Positions 32,990 to 41,738 of a DNA stretch of 64,000 nucleotides are shown here, in pieces. The translations under genes were made by a program, and so were the position numbers. The stretch's first letter is position 1, and each line of letters starts with the position of its first letter. The notes under the pieces were generated by a model. The model ran no database searches. It had not been told where the DNA came from and saw only the letters and a program-made list of their open reading frames with translations. This stretch comes from Acidobacteriota bacterium (GTDB lineage: Bacteria; Acidobacteriota; Holophagae; Acanthopleuribacterales; Acanthopleuribacteraceae), in assembly GCA_020439745.1 (NCBI GenBank), contig JAGQSC010000003.1:248001-312000 (forward strand). Reading direction: 5' to 3'.

Positions 32990-33752
32990 AAACGCAGCGC
33001 GCATCTACCTGGACCAGGCTTACTCAACCAGCGTACCTGATCGGGTTTCGGCTCAATTCGAAGAGCTGAGTCAACTCGATCCAGAGACTGATCCCAGACA
33101 ATGGCCTGTACTGGAACATGAAAACAACATCTGGGCTTGGCGCTTGGGAAACCCAGCCTATCCGCATATGAAACTCGTTTTTAAGGACCTCAATGGTGGC
33201 ACCTGCTTTCTGGTCGATGCCCATGACACCCACTTCACACTACCCACTCATGTACCGGGTTCCGAGAAGTTAATTGCCGTTCGCGAGGCCAATGCCGCCA
33301 TTAAGAACCGAGTTGAGGCAGCTTGGTCCGCTGCGGGCCTGCCCGTGTTCTGCTACCTGAAACCGGTCGTCAAAAAGATGAACGGTCAGTTTCAAGGAGC
33401 TCGAGTTCTGGCCATTGACGACGAATCCAAAATCCTCGATCTGCTGGGAATCATTCTCCAGAACCTGGGATGCACGTTCGACCGCGCTGAAAGTGTCTCC
33501 CGTGCTCGGGAACTGATCGATGCCCATCCCGATCACGACCTCATTCTGTGCGACATCATGATGCCTGTGGAGTCCGGCTACGACTTTGTCGCTTGGTACC
33601 ATGACCGCGATCAGGACACACCCATCTATTACGTGACCGGATTGGGTGAAGAGCATATCAATCGCAAGGGCGTGGTGGATGTCATCCAGAAACCGTTTTC
33701 TGTGAAGGACATCGTGAACCTGTTGGAACATCATTGTTCGCAACAATTGTAA
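32967..33752 (+). CDS. Response regulator with novel N-terminal domain and C-terminal receiver
   Basis: A 261-residue protein. Residues about 1-145 form an unrecognised domain (IWAWRLGNPAYPHMKLVF in the middle). Residues about 150-261 are a complete receiver: acidic pair in LAIDDESKIL, phosphoacceptor Asp196 (LILCDIMMP), Thr in YYVTGLG and Lys in IQKPFSVKD. No DNA-binding output domain, so it probably signals by protein contact through the N-terminal domain. The ATG at 32967 overlaps the kinase gene and is the likely partner; the frame is open 18 codons further up. Confidence 0.88.
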   Translation: MNLLQQLKNAARIYLDQAYSTSVPDRVSAQFEELSQLDPETDPRQWPVLEHENNIWAWRLGNPAYPHMKLVFKDLNGGTCFLVDAHDTHFTLPTHVPGSEKLIAVREANAAIKNRVEAAWSAAGLPVFCYLKPVVKKMNGQFQGARVLAIDDESKILDLLGIILQNLGCTFDRAESVSRARELIDAHPDHDLILCDIMMPVESGYDFVAWYHDRDQDTPIYYVTGLGEEHINRKGVVDVIQKPFSVKDIVNLLEHHCSQQL

Positions 33753-33768
33753 AATCATTGTAAACAGA

Positions 33769-33800
33769 ATGGGATGCGATAACTCCCATCGTGGTTTTTC
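33769..33800 (+). terminator. Possible weak terminator after the response regulator gene
   Basis: ATGGGA (33769-33774) and TCCCAT (33784-33789) form a 6-bp stem with a 9-base loop; CGTGGTTTTTC follows. The T-run is separated by five bases, so termination may be partial. Confidence 0.4.
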
Positions 33801-33850
33801 CGTTGTAATGATCAGGAGTATCTGTACCGATACGAGGAGTGAGGTGTGAT

Positions 33851-34900
33851 ATGCGCCTGGTAACCCTGTTCTTGATCACCACGGGTGTACTGGCTCAGCC
33901 AACATTGATGAGCGAAGAGGAGTTTCTTTACCTCAACGACGACATGAAAGCGTTTCTTGCGGAACACGTGTCGTCCTATCACGCGAGCAGTCAACGCCTG
34001 CATGCCCTGGTCTTCTCGATTTTTGGCAAAGACGGTTTGGGCCTCACCTATGGCAACCAGACCACGAAGACACCCATAGAGACCTACGAAACTCGCAACG
34101 GCAACTGCATGTCTTTCACGACCATGTTCGTAGCCATGGCAAGACACGTGGGCATACGGGCCTATTTTCAGGAAGTGGAAGACTTCCCCACCTGGGATAA
34201 ACGTGGAGAGGTAGTTATCAACAACAAGCACATGAATGCTGTGGTTATGGTGGACGGCCGCGTCATGGAAGTGGATTTTCTGCCTTACCAAAACAAGCGG
34301 CGAAGATATGCTCGCAGAATCAGCGACACCAAAGCTATGGCCCACTATTACAACAACAAAGGGGCTGAAGCTTTTGCGGCGGGAGATCGAGAAACGGCGC
34401 GCGTCAATTTCGAGTTTGCCTTGAAACTGGATGGCGAATTCGCGCGGGCATGGTCCAACATGGGTGTATTGCAACGTCATGAAGGCGCACTTCAGCAGGC
34501 CGAAACCTGTTACCTCAATGCCATCGAATACAACCGCTTTGAATACACGGCCATGTCTAACCTTGCCTACCTGTACCAGGCAACAGGTCGTGAGGAATTA
34601 GCCAAAAAATACGCATCCAAAGTGGAGCGCTACCGTAATCGAAACCCCTTCTACCATTTCGACATCGCCCATGAGGCCCACCTTGCCGGTAACCTGGAAG
34701 AAGCGATTCACTCGTATAAACGCGCCATTAATCTAAGGCCCAAGGAATCGGATTTCTACCATGCCATTGCTCAGGTCTACTACGAGCTGGGCGACAGCAA
34801 ACAAGTGGAAAAGAACCTGAAACTGGCTGAACGATTTGCCCTTACCCCTGACGAGAAACTCCGTTACAGCAGCAAACTGGATTTCTTGGCGGCCAAGTGA
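33851..34900 (+). CDS. Exported transglutaminase-like/TPR protein
   Basis: A 349-residue protein with signal peptide (MRLVTLFLITTGVLAQ). Residues about 35-165 are transglutaminase-like with the Cys-His-Asp triad visible in NGNCMSFTTMFVAMARHVGI, NNKHMNAVVMVDG and MEVDFLPY. Residues about 165-349 are TPRs (FARAWSNMGVLQRHEGALQQ; EEAIHSYKRAINLRPKESDF). This layout is known in uncharacterised secreted proteins; peptidase or structural roles are both possible. I chose the ATG at 33851 over a GTG four codons upstream because it begins the signal peptide. Confidence 0.85.
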   Translation: MRLVTLFLITTGVLAQPTLMSEEEFLYLNDDMKAFLAEHVSSYHASSQRLHALVFSIFGKDGLGLTYGNQTTKTPIETYETRNGNCMSFTTMFVAMARHVGIRAYFQEVEDFPTWDKRGEVVINNKHMNAVVMVDGRVMEVDFLPYQNKRRRYARRISDTKAMAHYYNNKGAEAFAAGDRETARVNFEFALKLDGEFARAWSNMGVLQRHEGALQQAETCYLNAIEYNRFEYTAMSNLAYLYQATGREELAKKYASKVERYRNRNPFYHFDIAHEAHLAGNLEEAIHSYKRAINLRPKESDFYHAIAQVYYELGDSKQVEKNLKLAERFALTPDEKLRYSSKLDFLAAK

Positions 34901-34913
34901 TGCGTACCTAAAA

Positions 34914-36011
34914 TTAATCCCCATTCCGGTGATGCGTGGCCTGCTTTTGAATCGCAGCGTTGCATTCGTTAAATGCGGAAACGAAATTAAGTACGTCTAT
35001 TTCCTGGTTGCCTACACTGCATCGGCTTCGCCAAAGTAAAAAGAGCCCCCAACACTCTTGCTCCGTAAAAATAATTTCACCATCAGCAGCCGCCAGCCTG
35101 GCGGGGCGAACCAGCGTTTCACAATTCACCTGTTGTTTGTTGAATCCAAATGTTTGCACCGTAAATGCAAGATCGGCCAATCCGACGCCAACTACATCGA
35201 GAGGCTCTTCAACGATCAAGGACTCTGTCAGGCTCAAGGCGATGACCATGCCGTTACCCAGGTTAGAGATTCCAACACCTTCAACGATCCGTGCTGGGTG
35301 CGGTGACTCCTTCATCGCGTAAACATCTCCTCCTGGGTCATCCATAAACTGCCACGCGGTGCCCTGCCACCGGTACAGCCCCAAGAAGTTGCTGCCATAG
35401 GCGGTCAAGCCGGCACCTTCCAAGCTGCTACCCAAGACTGTCGCGGCCGTGAACTCCATAGACTGACCTGTAGGGTGATCGTAAATGGGCGTTTGTGTCA
35501 GTCCATCATCCACTTGGTAGATGTCGCCCAAGACACCGATCACGGCGATCTGACCGCTGGGCATTTCCTGCAGCTCAAGCACGGACCCAGTCTCTGCCAC
35601 AAGTCCCAAGCAACCCATCCCAGACCGATCACAACGACCGATGATCGGAAACTGACTGTTCGGTATGCCATACCAAATTCGCGTCGACGTCAACAAGATA
35701 GGGGTGTAGGGCGTGCCAGGAAGATCCCGTACCACTGTCCAATTGAGTCCATCCCAGCGCAGAATGACGCCATCGCCCGATGCCACTGCATCATTTGGCG
35801 CTAGTCCATGGACATCATACAGATCGTTGGCAGTGGGACTGAGCACGGGATTCCAGTTGGTACCGTCGAAGTGTAGGATGGTGCCTCCTGTACCCACAAT
35901 CACACCAAAATCACCGGACTCATCCATCCAAATGCCCGTGTAATCTTCAACGCCCGCGTACGCCAAAGCATTGAACGACAGTCCCCAAATCACAAACACC
36001 GATTTCACCAT
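34914..36011 (-). CDS. Secreted beta-propeller-like protein
   Basis: A 365-residue protein with a signal peptide (MVKSVFVIWGLSFNALAYAG) starting at 36011, behind a strong GGGAGAG site; the frame is open to 36128. About five beta repeats follow, with the pattern of gG-x-Il-x-fDG-x-nW (GTGGTILHFDGTNWNPVLSP; SGDGVILRWDGLNWTVV), as in BNR/Kelch-like propellers. The last 90 residues have six Cys and no repeat. No catalytic residues visible. Divergent from the wHTH-TPR regulator; adjacent to the 3' end of the transglutaminase-like gene. Confidence 0.75.
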   Translation of the reverse strand: MVKSVFVIWGLSFNALAYAGVEDYTGIWMDESGDFGVIVGTGGTILHFDGTNWNPVLSPTANDLYDVHGLAPNDAVASGDGVILRWDGLNWTVVRDLPGTPYTPILLTSTRIWYGIPNSQFPIIGRCDRSGMGCLGLVAETGSVLELQEMPSGQIAVIGVLGDIYQVDDGLTQTPIYDHPTGQSMEFTAATVLGSSLEGAGLTAYGSNFLGLYRWQGTAWQFMDDPGGDVYAMKESPHPARIVEGVGISNLGNGMVIALSLTESLIVEEPLDVVGVGLADLAFTVQTFGFNKQQVNCETLVRPARLAAADGEIIFTEQECWGLFLLWRSRCSVGNQEIDVLNFVSAFNECNAAIQKQATHHRNGD

Positions 36012-36323
36012 GGCTCTCTCCCATAATTTCCAGTGGTTATTCGAATCTGAATTCAGCATGGGGTCTCCAAAAGAAATAGGCTGCTGACTCCTTCTGACCT
36101 TTTTTGTCCAACACACAAATGTTTGCAAAAAAAAGCGTTACACCACCGAGCTTCCTACTGACTGGCGACAAAATCAGCTCACTTTTGGGGTTGGATGTCG
36201 CCTTAGCAGACTGGAACCAACACCACTTAACCGGGCAGTAGCCTCACTTGCCGCTTTGGTTCAGCTCGGTTAAAGTGAATCTTCGTGCCAATGTAGCTCC
36301 AGGTAAGGTCGCACTGCACCCTA
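36012..36323 (+). promoter_or_regulatory. Divergent regulatory region (312 bases) with inverted repeat
   Basis: No gene is supported. It separates the secreted propeller gene from the ToxR/CadC-like regulator. The arms CACTTAACCG (36224-36233) and CGGTTAAAGTG (36267-36277) are inverted copies, with one extra T, 33 bases apart, ending 46 bases before the regulator start. This is a candidate operator for the adjacent winged-helix protein. The far left contains only the non-coding upstream extension of the propeller frame. Confidence 0.4.
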
Positions 36324-39194
36324 ATGACAGTTTTTCAATTCCATGACTTCCAATTTGATGACCAAATCAACCAGCTCAAGCGGGGCGATCAGGAGATCAA
36401 ACTTCAACCGAAAGTCGCACAATTGCTCGCCCATTTCCTGAACAATCAGGGAGACATTCTCAGCAAGGATGATGTGCTCCGCGCGGTTTGGTCTGAGACC
36501 GCAGTCACCGATCACGTGCTTTTCCAGAGCCTCAAAAAGCTGAGAGCGATCCTCAAACAGGACAAGGATGATCTGTTCATCAAGACCTATCCAGGCCAAG
36601 GTTACCAATGGGTATGTGTCACAAACGAACAGGTGCCACCAACACGGAGGCCTATGCTTTCAATCGTCTTCGTGGCCGCAATCGTGCTCACGCTTGGCCT
36701 CCTATTCATCTTCACAAAAAACGAGTCCGGTCCGCGATCAGCCATAGCTGTGTCTGATTTCAGAGCGCTAAACACAGACATTGCCCACGACTGGTACGGG
36801 ACAGCGATCGCCGAGATCCTAAGAGCGGATCTTACGTCGCGACCCGCCCTCCGACTTATCTCCGGTGAGTCCACTGCTAGGGCCACGCGTGAACTCAAAC
36901 TCAGCGACTCCGATTCTCATGCACCGGAGACCATGAACGCCATACGCCGGTACTTGGGCACAGACTACTGGGTTGACGGGTCTTATCTCCTGGAAGGTGA
37001 TCAGTTGCACCTGAACCTCGTCTTCCAGGAAACAGAGCACGGTTCCGTGGTATTCACCCTATCGCAAACAGGTCAAGCGAACGACATGTTGACGCTTGTG
37101 CGTGACATTGCCAACACCGTCGCGCAAAAAATAGGGAAAGCCGAATTGCCTGATTCCAAACCCGTTTTGGTAACCGAGTTGCTTGGAGCCAACCCAGAAG
37201 CGGCCAAATCGTACATGCTGGGTTTGCGCAGCTTAAGGACCCAATCATTTGGGGAGGCGGTATCCCACTTGGAAGCAGCCTTGGCGGCGGACCCGGATTC
37301 ACCCCTTATTCTCTCTCGATTGGCACAAGCGTGGTCGTGCCTCGGCTACATCGGCAAGGCACAAATGTACGCTGAGCAAGCTCAGATTCATCAGGAACAG
37401 CTAACCCCAACTGAGAGACTCATGGTTCAAGCCACGCTGGACAAGACCCACCATCGGTGGTTGGCAGCCGCCAACAGCTACCAAGCCCTTTTCACTTTGT
37501 TTCCAGACGAGCCCGATTATGGTCTGATGCTTGCCGATGCCCTGATCGAAGGTGGAGACCCGGCACGCGCTACCGAAGTGTTGGATCTTCTTTCTTCAAG
37601 CAAGAAGTTTCCGATCGAACCTCGAATCACGTTACTGCGGGCAAAGATCGCCCAACTACAAGCGATCTCCGAACAACTGGTTCGGTATGCCGAAGACGCT
37701 GTTGAAAAAGCACATCAGCAAGGCAGCTTGAGTGTTGAGGCGGAATCATGGCTCTTGGTCTCAGAAGGAAAAAGAAAGCTAGGCCACCTTGAAGATTCCT
37801 TTTCTGCAGCCGACAAAGCAATGGGCCTTTTCCAGGAACTCGACGATCGAAATGGGGTCGCGGAAGCCCTGATACAATTAGGCAACACACATATGCAAAA
37901 GGGCGCTTTGGATCGGGCTGAATCCAACTATCTGAAGGCTTTTCACCTCAAATCAGCCATCAGCCAACAACTGGGACTGGGCTCTGCACTCAATAACCTC
38001 GGCGCCATCGCCTATCGCCGAAACCGCAAGGATCAGGCACATCAATACTTCAGCCAAGCCAAACAAGCGTTCGATACAGTGGGCGATATTAAGCGGGCCG
38101 CTAACACGCTCATTAATATGGGTATTATCCAAGTCTCATTCGGCAACTTTGACACAGCCTTTGAACATTATCAAAATGCCGATGTCCTGTACCGCAGCAT
38201 TGGCAATATCGATGGTCAATATCGGGTTGTCCATAGTCTGGCGACACTGTTTCACCGAAAGGGAGATCCACAATCGGCGCTTAGCCAATTGAAGCGAGCC
38301 GTTGCCATCGTGCGAGAGAACCAGCTTAACGCCGAGTTGCCCCGTGCATTGATGAACTACGGCATGACCCAACGTCAATTAGTGGATATTGCGGGCGCAC
38401 AGAACAGTCTGCGAGAAGCTGTAGACATCGCGGTTTCACAAGACCAGACAGGCATGGCTGGCCAGACTCAATTCAAGTTGGGATCACTTTTTCTGCAGAT
38501 GGGTGACTTAGAGCAGGCCAAAAAACTCTTCACCAAGGCCGCGGCTGCCTATCGAGAGATCGATGAGCCTGGGAACGCCAGAAAATGCCAGGTGGCAGGC
38601 TATTTGGCCAGTTGGGAGTCTGGCGACTTTCAGTACTCAGAATGGGAGGCATTCGTTCAAGAAATTGATCATAATCAGGATCCCGATGTTTTGTTGATGA
38701 TGGCGCGTGTTGAACAAGAAGAAGGTCGTTCCGAGGCCGCGGTCGCCCTCATGCGGGCCGCCCTGGAACGTGTTCTGACCACAGGGGATGTTCATCAGGA
38801 GATCGTGGTACGCAGACAGTTGGTGGAAGCACTGATCAGTGCCAACAACATCCCATCAGCGGCCCAAGAATTTGAAACGGCTTCAAGGGTCCTTGAAGAG
38901 GCGAACTTTCCCTTTGAAGAACTCCTGTACCAGATCACGAAGGCCAGGCTGCAACAACGCCAACAGCGCTACATCCCCAACAACTTGGATTCACTTTGCC
39001 GTCAGCTCGAAGCAAAGGGGTTGTTCCTGATCGAGTTGGAGGCTCAGATATTAAGAGCGAGGATAGCCCGAGACCAGAACAAATTTGAATTGTGTGAATC
39101 TGCCAGTACCCGTGCGGCGGCGCTCTGTCGCGAACATCACGTGATGCGTCAAAGCGACCACATTACGGCATGCGAAGTGCACTTGCAGCAATAA
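36324..39194 (+). CDS. ToxR/CadC-like transmembrane regulator with large TPR domain
   Basis: A 956-residue protein. Residues 1-100 are an OmpR-type winged helix (KLQPKVAQLLAHFLNNQGDI; VTDHVLFQSLKKLRAIL; TYPGQGYQW). One membrane span lies at about 110-130 (MLSIVFVAAIVLTLGLLFIF). Residues about 140-270 look like the TolB/FlgO-type beta-alpha domain found after such spans (IAVSDFRALNTDIAHDWYG). The rest is about 15 TPRs. The family binds DNA from the membrane and senses on the outer face. ATG at 36324; long enough to cover a big periplasmic platform. Likely controls neighbours, including the divergent secreted propeller; that is inference. Confidence 0.88.
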   Translation: MTVFQFHDFQFDDQINQLKRGDQEIKLQPKVAQLLAHFLNNQGDILSKDDVLRAVWSETAVTDHVLFQSLKKLRAILKQDKDDLFIKTYPGQGYQWVCVTNEQVPPTRRPMLSIVFVAAIVLTLGLLFIFTKNESGPRSAIAVSDFRALNTDIAHDWYGTAIAEILRADLTSRPALRLISGESTARATRELKLSDSDSHAPETMNAIRRYLGTDYWVDGSYLLEGDQLHLNLVFQETEHGSVVFTLSQTGQANDMLTLVRDIANTVAQKIGKAELPDSKPVLVTELLGANPEAAKSYMLGLRSLRTQSFGEAVSHLEAALAADPDSPLILSRLAQAWSCLGYIGKAQMYAEQAQIHQEQLTPTERLMVQATLDKTHHRWLAAANSYQALFTLFPDEPDYGLMLADALIEGGDPARATEVLDLLSSSKKFPIEPRITLLRAKIAQLQAISEQLVRYAEDAVEKAHQQGSLSVEAESWLLVSEGKRKLGHLEDSFSAADKAMGLFQELDDRNGVAEALIQLGNTHMQKGALDRAESNYLKAFHLKSAISQQLGLGSALNNLGAIAYRRNRKDQAHQYFSQAKQAFDTVGDIKRAANTLINMGIIQVSFGNFDTAFEHYQNADVLYRSIGNIDGQYRVVHSLATLFHRKGDPQSALSQLKRAVAIVRENQLNAELPRALMNYGMTQRQLVDIAGAQNSLREAVDIAVSQDQTGMAGQTQFKLGSLFLQMGDLEQAKKLFTKAAAAYREIDEPGNARKCQVAGYLASWESGDFQYSEWEAFVQEIDHNQDPDVLLMMARVEQEEGRSEAAVALMRAALERVLTTGDVHQEIVVRRQLVEALISANNIPSAAQEFETASRVLEEANFPFEELLYQITKARLQQRQQRYIPNNLDSLCRQLEAKGLFLIELEAQILRARIARDQNKFELCESASTRAAALCREHHVMRQSDHITACEVHLQQ

Positions 39195-39392
39195 GCTTCT
39201 GTCCGGTGCTGATCCGCAAAGACAAGAATGAAGCGCGCTTGTATTTTGCAGGCTTGGAAATGCTGGAACATGTTCACCGCTTCTCGTTGACCAAGTAGCC
39301 TTCGAAATGTCCAACCCTCGATTCGTGATCGAGATCACCCAACCTTATGGATCCGTTAACTGTCGGCATGATGTAACAGCAAAGGAGTAACC

Positions 39393-41645
39393 ATGCCATC
39401 CATCATCACAATCGCCTTTTGTTGCCAACTGGCTGCGCAATCAGACCCCACGACGTTTTGGTTGCCACACATTGCCACATCCTCAGAATGGGAGACATTC
39501 CTGATCATCGACAATCTAGGTGACAGCGAAGCATCGGCATTCATTGACCTCTATGGGCCGGCTCCCAGCCAGCTTGAACGGACCGTTGCCCCACACAGCC
39601 AGATCGCCGAACCTCTTGTTGGGGCTGAATGCGGCCAAGCACGCACCGTCTCAGATTCTTTGGTTTTTCGACTCACTTATCGCAGCGTATCTGAAGGAGG
39701 GCTGGCAGAATTTACGCTCAAGTCGCACGCGTCGTCGATCGCGCATTTCCTGTTCTCAGACCAAGTTGCCCGTGAATGGTCAGGAATCGCCATCATGAAC
39801 ACCCATGTCTTGGACGCAGATGTTCTGTTAATCGCGCGAAACCGGGTAGGTGCTGTTCTCGCATTTACTACCCGCACACTCCCAGCCCTATCTCGTGATG
39901 TGCTCAATCTGGCGCAAGCCTTTCCGCAAACTGATACCCAACTCATCACCCGAATCGAAGCACAAAGCACAGTGCCGTTGAGCGGGATCGCACTTTCGGG
40001 CCTAAGCGGGAATCGAATCCTGCTTTTCACACCGGCTACAGATATTTTGGAAGGTGACAGCTACGCCCTTCCCCACTTCGCAACCGACAGTTCTACTTGG
40101 AAAACCACGTTCACGGTTGACAACACCACGTCCCAGACCGCGGCTATTGATCTCTTGTTGTTTGGCGATACAGCCACATCACACAGTTTCGAGATTCCCG
40201 CGGAATCTCAATGGGACATCGATCCCTTTGAATTCAACCCAGACAGCATAGCTGGCACGGTATTCACAGAACACGATGGACTTGTATTCAGACTGCGATA
40301 CGTGAATCATCAACAAGGGGGGGCGGCCGAATTCTTACTGCAAGCCAACTCGTCGTTGCAGACCGCATTATGTCTACCCAACTACGCTTCAGACGACCTC
40401 AATTGGCACGGTGTGGCGCTTTACAATCCGCAGAGCCTTACAGCCCATGTGACCACTCAAGAGTTTCATCAAGGGCAGCTGGTTTCCCAATCCGAATTGC
40501 AGATACCGCCATTCGAACGTACCGTTGGTGACCTATCCACGCTGTTTGGACAAGCTGACATTGAACACATACTGCTGTATTCCGATCAGCCTCTGACAGG
40601 CATTAATTTGTCCGGAAACAACCTGGAGCAGCTGCTATTTGCCAACTCGATTGCCAATACACCACGCGACCACGGCACAGAAGTCGACGGCATCTACTTC
40701 CCGGGTGACACCCAGGCCTGGCAACGGCGTGAACCCAGCGATCTGGGTTGGGATGTCGACCTGCTCAATCAGGCTCTTGAGCTGGCCGGTACCAACCGTT
40801 CTTCGGCTGTCACCATTTCACAGCATGGCTACCTGCTGGCTGAACGCACCTGGGCCCCCAACGGCACCAACCGGTCTGGCCAATCCAGCATTGGGTTGCC
40901 CATGGAGGATGTTGCCTCCGTGCAAAAAAGCATCTGCTCACTACTGGCGACCATCGCTCGAGACCGCGGTTTGCTAGACATCGAAAAGCCCGTTCAAGCC
41001 TATCTGGGGTCAGGCTGGTCTCAGTCGCCGTCTTCAGAGCCAGACATCCTGGTTCGTCACGTTCTTTCCATGACCTCTGGACTCAATGAATCCTTTGGAT
41101 TTCGCAGCCCTCCGGGAACCCGTTGGCAATACAACACGCCAGTGTACTCGATCATGCACGACATTTTGGAGGCAGCAACCGGACTCACCCTGGAACATCT
41201 CACCCGGGAATGGCTGACCCAACCATTGCACATGCACGAAACCTACTGGAATGCCCGAGCAGAAGGCAGTTCCAACGATACCGGTCTAGTGACACATGTT
41301 CGCGACATGACACGTGTGGGCATTTGCATGCTTGCCAGAGGTGCATGGCGCGGTCAGGAGCTCATCCAAAACAAGCAACTATTGGCTGAGTCCGTCTCTC
41401 CCTCACAAGACTTAAATCTTGAGTATGGTTATCTCTGGTGGTTGAACCAAACAGGCACGCTTATCACGACCGCACCACGCGATCTGATCGCGGCCCAAGG
41501 CGCCAATGGCCGACGGATCTATATCGTGCCCAGCATGGGATTGGTCATTGCCAGAACGGGATCGAACCCAAGCAATAACTTCTACCGAAACTTCTGGGAC
41601 ATGATCATGCAAGCGGCACCCGAATCTCAGAAAAGTTCGCACTGA
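39393..41645 (+). CDS. Exported serine hydrolase (beta-lactamase/esterase fold) with four N-terminal surface repeats
   Basis: A 750-residue protein with a short signal peptide (MPSIITIAFCCQLAAQ). Residues about 20-425 are four beta-rich repeats of about 100 residues beginning WLPHIATSSEWETFLIIDN and YALPHFATDSSTWKTTFTVD. Residues about 440-740 are a class C-like hydrolase: SVQK (in VASVQKSICSLL), the tyrosine in WQYNTPVYSIMHDI, and a final strand region QGANGRRIYIVPSMGLVIAR. The fold includes esterases, amidases and 6-aminohexanoate hydrolases, so the substrate is open. AAAGGAG ribosome site. The repeats recur in the next protein. Confidence 0.85.
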   Translation: MPSIITIAFCCQLAAQSDPTTFWLPHIATSSEWETFLIIDNLGDSEASAFIDLYGPAPSQLERTVAPHSQIAEPLVGAECGQARTVSDSLVFRLTYRSVSEGGLAEFTLKSHASSIAHFLFSDQVAREWSGIAIMNTHVLDADVLLIARNRVGAVLAFTTRTLPALSRDVLNLAQAFPQTDTQLITRIEAQSTVPLSGIALSGLSGNRILLFTPATDILEGDSYALPHFATDSSTWKTTFTVDNTTSQTAAIDLLLFGDTATSHSFEIPAESQWDIDPFEFNPDSIAGTVFTEHDGLVFRLRYVNHQQGGAAEFLLQANSSLQTALCLPNYASDDLNWHGVALYNPQSLTAHVTTQEFHQGQLVSQSELQIPPFERTVGDLSTLFGQADIEHILLYSDQPLTGINLSGNNLEQLLFANSIANTPRDHGTEVDGIYFPGDTQAWQRREPSDLGWDVDLLNQALELAGTNRSSAVTISQHGYLLAERTWAPNGTNRSGQSSIGLPMEDVASVQKSICSLLATIARDRGLLDIEKPVQAYLGSGWSQSPSSEPDILVRHVLSMTSGLNESFGFRSPPGTRWQYNTPVYSIMHDILEAATGLTLEHLTREWLTQPLHMHETYWNARAEGSSNDTGLVTHVRDMTRVGICMLARGAWRGQELIQNKQLLAESVSPSQDLNLEYGYLWWLNQTGTLITTAPRDLIAAQGANGRRIYIVPSMGLVIARTGSNPSNNFYRNFWDMIMQAAPESQKSSH

Positions 41646-41676
41646 TCAAGTGCCAACGTGACTAAAGCCACACTTC

Positions 41677-41692
41677 GCAAGCTTGTGCTTGC
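41677..41692 (+). other. Small hairpin after the serine hydrolase gene
   Basis: GCAAGC-TTGT-GCTTGC, a 6-bp stem with tetraloop, lies 32 bases after the hydrolase stop and 47 bases before the next start. There is no T-run, so it may stabilise mRNA or be part of a processing site rather than terminate. Confidence 0.3.
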
Positions 41693-41738
41693 ATGAACGT
41701 CCGCAGGCACACATGTTGACCTTAGAAGGAGTCCATCC

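Noticed and set aside
39170-39298. 42-codon frame (begins MRSALAAISFCPVLIRKDKN) overlapping the end of the TPR regulator
   Set aside because: Protein-like composition but no ribosome site and a start inside the regulator gene; too short to support.
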